DNA of 64,000 bases, taken from assembly GCA_008330645.1 (NCBI GenBank), contig VLTN01000026.1, forward strand, positions 372,001 to 436,000. Direction: 5' to 3'. This DNA comes from Cafeteria roenbergensis. Taxonomy: Eukaryota > Sar > Bigyra > Bicosoecida > Cafeteriaceae. The notes under the pieces were generated by a model. It was not told the DNA's origin. It did no database searches and saw nothing but the letters and a program-made list of their open reading frames with translations. Within the stretch, counting starts at the first letter, position 1, and every line of letters begins with the position of its first letter. The position numbers and the translations under genes were made by a program. Shown in pieces: positions 59,467 to 64,000 of the stretch.

Positions 59467-62400
59467 TCAAACGCCCCTTCGACGGTGGCCCTGGCCGCGG
59501 GCGGCCGCACTCCGCTCAAACTCCCAGCCGCCCGTGCCGGAGGACGCCCCGTCCTCCCCATTGGACTCGGAGCCGGAGTCGGAGGCGTGCGTGGCAGCCG
59601 ACCCCGCCAGCGAGTCTAGCAGCGCCGCGAGGCGGGCGGTGGCCGCCATCACGCTCTCGCCCCCAGGAGCAGTGTCGCCGTCCGGGGCGCCGCTACCGCG
59701 ACCGCCAGAGCGCCTCATGGCCGACTGCACGCTGGCGAAGCTGGATGCGAGCTCGGCCGCGGCCTGCCGCGCCTCGCCCTCCTCCTCGCCGTCGTCGCCC
59801 TCGCCGGACAGCGAGGACAGCGCCAGGCCCGCCCCCGGCGACGACGGCGCTGCCGCCCCGGCACGACACCAGGCGTCTGACTCGTCCCGCAGCCAGCCCG
59901 CCTCTGGGCGCGGCGGCGCCGGCTCTGGCGTGCCTGCAGCCGCGGGCCTCCGGCTGGCGCGAGAGGGACGAGCTGCCCCGCCGCCTCCAGTCGATGCAGC
60001 CAGGCCGGTATCGCCGCGCCGCCGGCTCCCCCAGGAAGCCAGCTGCGCAGAGGACGACGCGTGGCCGCCGGACGAGCGGCTGGTCGCGCCCCCCTGAATC
60101 GGACCGCGACTGGGCGCGGCGGCCGTTGGCGCGGAGGCGGCGCCTCGCCAGCGGGGCTCGGCGTCGCCCCACAGCGAGCCCCCGTCGTCATCGCTGTCCG
60201 ACGCCCCCGCGCCGCTGTCTGAGTCGCGGTCGTAGCCCGGGTCCACCACCCACCCGACGCGCTCGTGAGGCGGCGCCACAGGCACGGCGCTCGACACGCC
60301 CGAGCTCCACGGCACCGCGACCGTCGCCGAGCCGTCCGCCTCGCTGGCGGGCCGCGCTGCTCCATTCAAGCTCGCAGCGCTGCTGGTGCCAGCGCCCCTG
60401 ACTGGAAGGCGCTCTGCCCCCACCACGGGCGCTGGGTTGGCTGCACCGGAGCCAGCGACCTTGCCGGAGGGTGCAGCTGACCGCGAGACAGCCGCGGGGC
60501 GATCGGCGCTGCCAGCCGCTTCAGCCGCCTCAGCCAGCCGGCCGGCGGTGGCGGCGTCTAGCAGCGCAGTCGCCACCTCGACGGCCACGGCGTCGACGTC
60601 TTGCTTGACTCTGCGCGCGTCCTGCGCCAGAAGGGCCTCCCTCTCTGTCCCGCACCACGCCGCCAGGCGCTTCGACAGTCGCTCGCGCAGGAGGGGGCCC
60701 AAGCGCGAAGCAGCAGCTGCTGCAGCAGCAGCAGCAGTGGAGGCGGTCGACGCCTCGTCGTCCGCCTCCGTCCCGCCCCGACGCGCGGAGGCGCTCCACC
60801 GGCCCCTGCCCCCGCCCCCAGCGTGGCCGCCGCGGAGCGCTTCCGCCACTGCTTGCCCGCACATCAGGTCAGCCAGCGTCGCTCCTGCCTGGCAGAGCTG
60901 GGCCACGGTGCCCGGCTCCACCCGCGAGTTCGACGCCGCGGCGGCCCCTCCTCGCGGCCCGGCGATTGCCGCAGTGAAGAGCGGCAGCAGCCTGTCCGAG
61001 AGAAGGCCTGCCAAGAGGTGAGCGCGCGCTGCCGCCGGCCGGGCCGCCACGCCGAGCGAGGCGCGACGCGGGGCGCCGTCTGCCGGTCCGCTCTCCGCCG
61101 GGACCTTGGCAGAGCCCGCCGGACCAACGATCGCGCCCAGGGGGGCGTGGGCGGCGGTGGCTCGCTCCAGCGCCGCTGTGGCCGCGGCGGACCGAGCATC
61201 TGCCTGCCGGCGGGCGTCAGACTGGCGGCGACCCGGGGAAACGCCCTCGCCTCCGCCGCCGGCGATGTGAGTGTGGGCGGGCGCTGCAGGCGGCGCGGCG
61301 GCCCTCGCCCCTCTCGGCACTGCTGCAGACGATCGACTAGCGGCAGAGCCACCCGCCGCGGGCGCGTCGGCAGGCGGCCCCGATCGGCTCGGCCGCCGCG
61401 AAGGCCCGAGACGCGGTTCGCGGTCGACGTCCGTGTCCCAGCCCGTGAGCCATGCTGCCTCCTGGCCGGGCTGGGGGTTCGCCCCGTCGGAGAGGTCCAC
61501 GGCCGCGGCGGGCCTGGCCCTGGCCGCGGGCGAGCGAGGTCCTGCCAGCCCGCCGCCGCCGCCCGGGCCGAACGGGGGCATGCTCGCGGCCTCCGCCAGC
61601 GCAACGGCGGCGTCGCTCTCCAGCGACCGCTGCAGGGCCCGAGGCGTGCTCGCGGCCTCCGCCGGCGCGGGCGCCGCTGTCCTTCCCGCTCGAGCCGGGG
61701 CCTGTCTGGTGGGCTCGCGGGCGCTCGACCGCCGCTCCGGCTCCAGCGACGACGTCATCGGGGAGAGGCGGCCGAAGCCCCAGCCCGGCGCCTCGTTGCC
61801 CGCAGGAGCGGGTGACCGCTGCGGGGGCGGGGAGCCGGCGTCTGAGGCAGCGACGCGCGAGTGGAACAGCGTATCGTCTCCGCAGTCGCTCGCGCCGGCC
61901 GTCACGGGCGTGCGCTCGTCGGAGCCGCAATCGGCGGTGTCGGCTCGCCACCCGCGGTCGGCCCGCCCGTCCTCGCCAGCCCCGGTGGGCCCCCACCGCC
62001 CTCCCGCCCCGTGCGCAAGAGACCCGTCGGCGCGCGCGCTCGCGGCCTCCTCGCCCCAGTCCCAGCCAGAGGGGCGGCCGGCAACGCCGATACGACCGTC
62101 GAGGGGCGCGCGGTCGGCTGCCTGAGCGGCCGCCTGCGCCGCCACGGCCGTGATTGCACCCTCCACCCGCTCCCGGAAGCCGTAGGAGCAGAGGGCAGCC
62201 GTCGGGGTGCGGCGCAGCGCGTTGAGAGCGCTGAGGGCCACGGCCGCGGCCGCCGGCGCCACCGCGGCAAGCGCCTCCAGCGCAGCGTGAGCGGCAGCCT
62301 CGGCGCTGCTCACGCCGTCACGCCGGCCCGGCCCTGCCGCAGCAGAGGCGCCCTGGCGGGGGCGGGGCCGGAGCCGCGATGAGGCGTGCGATGCTTCGCC

Positions 62401-64000
62401 CCCGCCAGGGGCCGCCGCAGCCGATCGGCCCCGCGTTGACGAGCTCTGAGCGAGCGTTTGGACCCCAACAGACGGGCTTTGTTGCGCGGGGGGCGCAGCC
62501 AGCGCGGCTGGATCGCGACTCCAGAGGTCCGTGTGCCCCTGCTGGGCGGCTGCCGCGTCGGGCGAGGGCGGGAGGTAGTCGGTCCACTCCTCGGGCGACG
62601 GCCTCGCGACTCGACGGGACGTCTTCGGCCTCGCGGCCTCCGTGGCACGGGCGGCAGCGGCGGCGCCGTCACGCGGATACGCCACCTCCTCCTCCACCTC
62701 CTCCTCTTCCTCCTCCTCTTCCTCCTCCTCCTCCTCCTCCTCCTCCTCCTCCTCCTCGGCAACGTCAGGTGAGGCGAGCGCCACCCCGCCAGCGTCAGAC
62801 GCGCCATGATCCGCGGATAGGTGCGCCTGCACGCGCTCGCCCGCTGCCCCGGAGCCGGAAAAAAGCGTGGAAGCAATGCTGCGCGCCAGTGCCGCCCGGT
62901 CCAGCGACCCGTCCCGCGACCGCGCCGCAGCCACCAGTGGCATCAGGGGCGCCAGCCCCATCCGCAGCGCCTCTGCGCGTCGCTCGGACTCCTCCAGCGC
63001 GCCAGCGGCCGCGACACCACGGGCGGCCTCGTCCCCCGTGCGGCCGGCCTGCACGCTGCTGCTGAGGTGAGCGTAGAGCGCAGCCAGGCCGCTGCGGGCC
63101 GCCCGCAGCCCCGGCTCCTCGGTGCGGTCCAGCGAGTCGCCCCGGGGGCGCGCAGCCGCGTCGGGCTCGGACCCGTCGCTGTGCGGGTGGCCGCGAAGAA
63201 CCGTCCCGACGCCCTCGCCCTCCTGCTCCTCGTCTGCGAAGCCGCCCTCCCCCTCCTGCTCCTCGTCTGCGAAGCCGCCCTCCCCCTCCTGCTCCTCGTC
63301 AGACTCCTCATCCTCGGCCGCGTCGTCAGCACCACAGTCGCCCTCGCTCGAGTCGCGCGTGGTCGGGGGCGGCCCGTCGGCCGCTGCCCAGTCCTCCGCG
63401 TCCGCCCCCGCCTCCCCCTCTGCGATGAGCGCGCTCTCCGGCGAGAGGCTCTCCTCGTCGTCGCAGTCGGCCAGGTCTGCGTCCGATTTGTCGCTGCAGC
63501 TCGCGGACCCGGCAGCCGCTCGGCTGCTCGGCAGCCGGCCACCGGCACCCGCGCTCGCCCCTGACGCGCCTGGCCCCGCCTCCGGCGCTGCCGCCCCCGG
63601 GATGGTTCCCCCGCGCTCCTGCCCCAGCGCTTCAAAGGCGGCGTCCACCTGCTGCTGGGGGTGCGCCGCGATGGACGCGAGGGCGGCGCGCTCGATGCCA
63701 GCCAGGCGAGCGTCAAGGGCTGTCATGTGGTCGTCGGAACCGTGGTCAGCGATGCCCGTTGCGGCTCTGGCGGCCGCCACGGCCTCCGCCTCCTTCCGCA
63801 CCGACCGCACCTGCACCAGCAGAGCCACAGCCCGTTCCAACGGGATCATATCTCCGTCACCAGGGCCATCCGCGCCACCCGCACCGCTCCCGCCGCCCGT
63901 GTCCCGCGCCGCCCCCGCCGCCGTCGCCCCAGCCTCAGGCTCCTCCTCGCCCTCGCCGCATCCTGTCTCCCCCTGCGGCGCCCCGCGCTCGCCGGAGGAC
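59467..64000 (-). CDS. Large acidic low-complexity protein, 5' end outside window
   Basis: One frame is open from the right window edge to the stop at 59467, giving at least 1510 residues. An ATG at 63849 (MIPLERAVALLVQVRSV) exists, but the frame continues upstream for 50 more codons (SSGERGAPQGETGCGEGEEE) to the edge, so the true start is unknown. The protein is rich in Ala, Gly, Ser, Asp, Glu and Arg, with an 11-residue tandem repeat (DEEQEGEGGFA, 63211-63300) and a run of about 25 Glu from a CTC tract. Short helical stretches with more normal composition occur, for example LLSDRLLPLFTAAIAGP and AALEALAAVAPAAAAVALSA. I recognise no domain. The length, lack of stops and much lower Arg/Pro content than the antisense frame support real coding. 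Function unknown. Confidence 0.6.
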   Translation of the reverse strand, partial: SSGERGAPQGETGCGEGEEEPEAGATAAGAARDTGGGSGAGGADGPGDGDMIPLERAVALLVQVRSVRKEAEAVAAARAATGIADHGSDDHMTALDARLAGIERAALASIAAHPQQQVDAAFEALGQERGGTIPGAAAPEAGPGASGASAGAGGRLPSSRAAAGSASCSDKSDADLADCDDEESLSPESALIAEGEAGADAEDWAAADGPPPTTRDSSEGDCGADDAAEDEESDEEQEGEGGFADEEQEGEGGFADEEQEGEGVGTVLRGHPHSDGSEPDAAARPRGDSLDRTEEPGLRAARSGLAALYAHLSSSVQAGRTGDEAARGVAAAGALEESERRAEALRMGLAPLMPLVAAARSRDGSLDRAALARSIASTLFSGSGAAGERVQAHLSADHGASDAGGVALASPDVAEEEEEEEEEEEEEEEEEEEEVEEEVAYPRDGAAAAARATEAARPKTSRRVARPSPEEWTDYLPPSPDAAAAQQGHTDLWSRDPAALAAPPAQQSPSVGVQTLAQSSSTRGRSAAAAPGGGEASHASSRLRPRPRQGASAAAGPGRRDGVSSAEAAAHAALEALAAVAPAAAAVALSALNALRRTPTAALCSYGFRERVEGAITAVAAQAAAQAADRAPLDGRIGVAGRPSGWDWGEEAASARADGSLAHGAGGRWGPTGAGEDGRADRGWRADTADCGSDERTPVTAGASDCGDDTLFHSRVAASDAGSPPPQRSPAPAGNEAPGWGFGRLSPMTSSLEPERRSSAREPTRQAPARAGRTAAPAPAEAASTPRALQRSLESDAAVALAEAASMPPFGPGGGGGLAGPRSPAARARPAAAVDLSDGANPQPGQEAAWLTGWDTDVDREPRLGPSRRPSRSGPPADAPAAGGSAASRSSAAVPRGARAAAPPAAPAHTHIAGGGGEGVSPGRRQSDARRQADARSAAATAALERATAAHAPLGAIVGPAGSAKVPAESGPADGAPRRASLGVAARPAAARAHLLAGLLSDRLLPLFTAAIAGPRGGAAAASNSRVEPGTVAQLCQAGATLADLMCGQAVAEALRGGHAGGGGRGRWSASARRGGTEADDEASTASTAAAAAAAAASRLGPLLRERLSKRLAAWCGTEREALLAQDARRVKQDVDAVAVEVATALLDAATAGRLAEAAEAAGSADRPAAVSRSAAPSGKVAGSGAANPAPVVGAERLPVRGAGTSSAASLNGAARPASEADGSATVAVPWSSGVSSAVPVAPPHERVGWVVDPGYDRDSDSGAGASDSDDDGGSLWGDAEPRWRGAASAPTAAAPSRGPIQGGATSRSSGGHASSSAQLASWGSRRRGDTGLAASTGGGGAARPSRASRRPAAAGTPEPAPPRPEAGWLRDESDAWCRAGAAAPSSPGAGLALSSLSGEGDDGEEEGEARQAAAELASSFASVQSAMRRSGGRGSGAPDGDTAPGGESVMAATARLAALLDSLAGSAATHASDSGSESNGEDGASSGTGGWEFERSAAARGQGHRRRGV
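62685..62758. repeat. CTC/CCT microsatellite encoding poly-Glu
   Basis: Nearly uninterrupted CTC triplets on the plus strand translate to about 25 Glu with single Val interruptions on the minus strand, inside the acidic protein. Confidence 0.93.
63211..63300. repeat. 33-bp in-frame tandem repeat in the acidic protein gene
   Basis: Just under three copies of a 33-bp unit (GCCGCCCTCCCCCTCCTGCT followed by CCTCGTCTGCGAA) encode the 11-residue repeat DEEQEGEGGFA on the minus strand. The copies are almost identical, indicating recent duplication. Confidence 0.92.

Overview
The window is nuclear DNA from a very GC-rich, intron-bearing unicellular eukaryote. Alpha-tubulin, an NME7-type flagellar nucleoside diphosphate kinase, a kinesin and a dynactin-like subunit point to a flagellated protist. 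Mitochondrial branched-chain amino-acid catabolism genes and an F1 epsilon subunit fit a heterotroph or mixotroph. Nothing clearly plastid-derived is seen. The lineage cannot be fixed from sequence alone; a GC-rich heterotrophic flagellate, for example a bicosoecid-like stramenopile, is one possibility. Genes are dense, lie on both strands, and are separated by 100-700 bp except for one sparse stretch at about 16.7-21.3 kb. In the 25 introns resolved here by reading frame and homology, the donor is GTGAG in 23 (exceptions GTGCGT and GTCAGT) and every acceptor ends in GCAG.

Layout. 1-4.1 kb: TTC27-like TPR protein (minus, runs off the left edge). 4.4-6.0 kb: NME7. 6.0-6.7 kb: repeat-rich convergent spacer. 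6.7-7.9 kb: guanylate kinase (minus). 9.0-11.0 kb: GDP-mannose pyrophosphorylase. 11.4-13.4 kb: alpha-tubulin. 13.8-16.7 kb: C2H2 zinc-finger protein (minus). 16.7-21.3 kb: sparse zone with one convincing small three-exon membrane-protein gene (minus) and one doubtful gene. 21.3-24.9 kb: low-complexity hypothetical protein. 25.3-27.6 kb: GBP/atlastin-like GTPase. 28.2-30.9 kb: BTB plus pentapeptide-repeat (KCTD9-like) protein. 31.1-33.2 kb: sulfatase with a 15-nt microexon. 33.6-37.5 kb: methyltransferase-TPR protein. 37.8-40.4 kb: kinesin with a C-terminal chromodomain-like module (minus). 40.7-42.2 kb: BCKDH E2. 42.7-43.9 kb: Na/Pi cotransporter-like protein (minus). 44.5-44.9 kb: ATP synthase epsilon. 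45.1-47.3 kb: AMPK gamma (minus). 47.6-50.4 kb: divergent protein kinase with a large insert. 50.8-52.6 kb: glucosylceramidase. 53.0-53.9 kb: dynactin p25/p27-like protein (minus). 54.0-55.3 kb: BCKDH E1-beta. 55.7-57.2 kb: HMG-CoA lyase (minus). 57.3-59.1 kb: mitochondrial DnaJ. 59.5-64 kb: acidic low-complexity protein (minus, runs off the right edge).

Functional links. Three enzymes of mitochondrial leucine breakdown (BCKDH E2, BCKDH E1-beta, HMG-CoA lyase) lie within about 16.5 kb, together with an ATP synthase subunit, a mitochondrial DnaJ and an AMPK gamma subunit. Several neighbours are head-to-head over short shared promoters (AMPK gamma/kinase, HMGCL/DnaJ, dynactin-like/BCKDHB, kinesin/DBT, TTC27/NME7). 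The most unusual items are the kinesin-chromodomain architecture, an alpha-tubulin lacking both Lys40 and a C-terminal aromatic residue, the kinase with about 300 residues between its HRD and DFG motifs, and short tandem repeats in introns and convergent 3' spacers. No viral-derived element, transposon, tRNA, rRNA or CRISPR was recognised.
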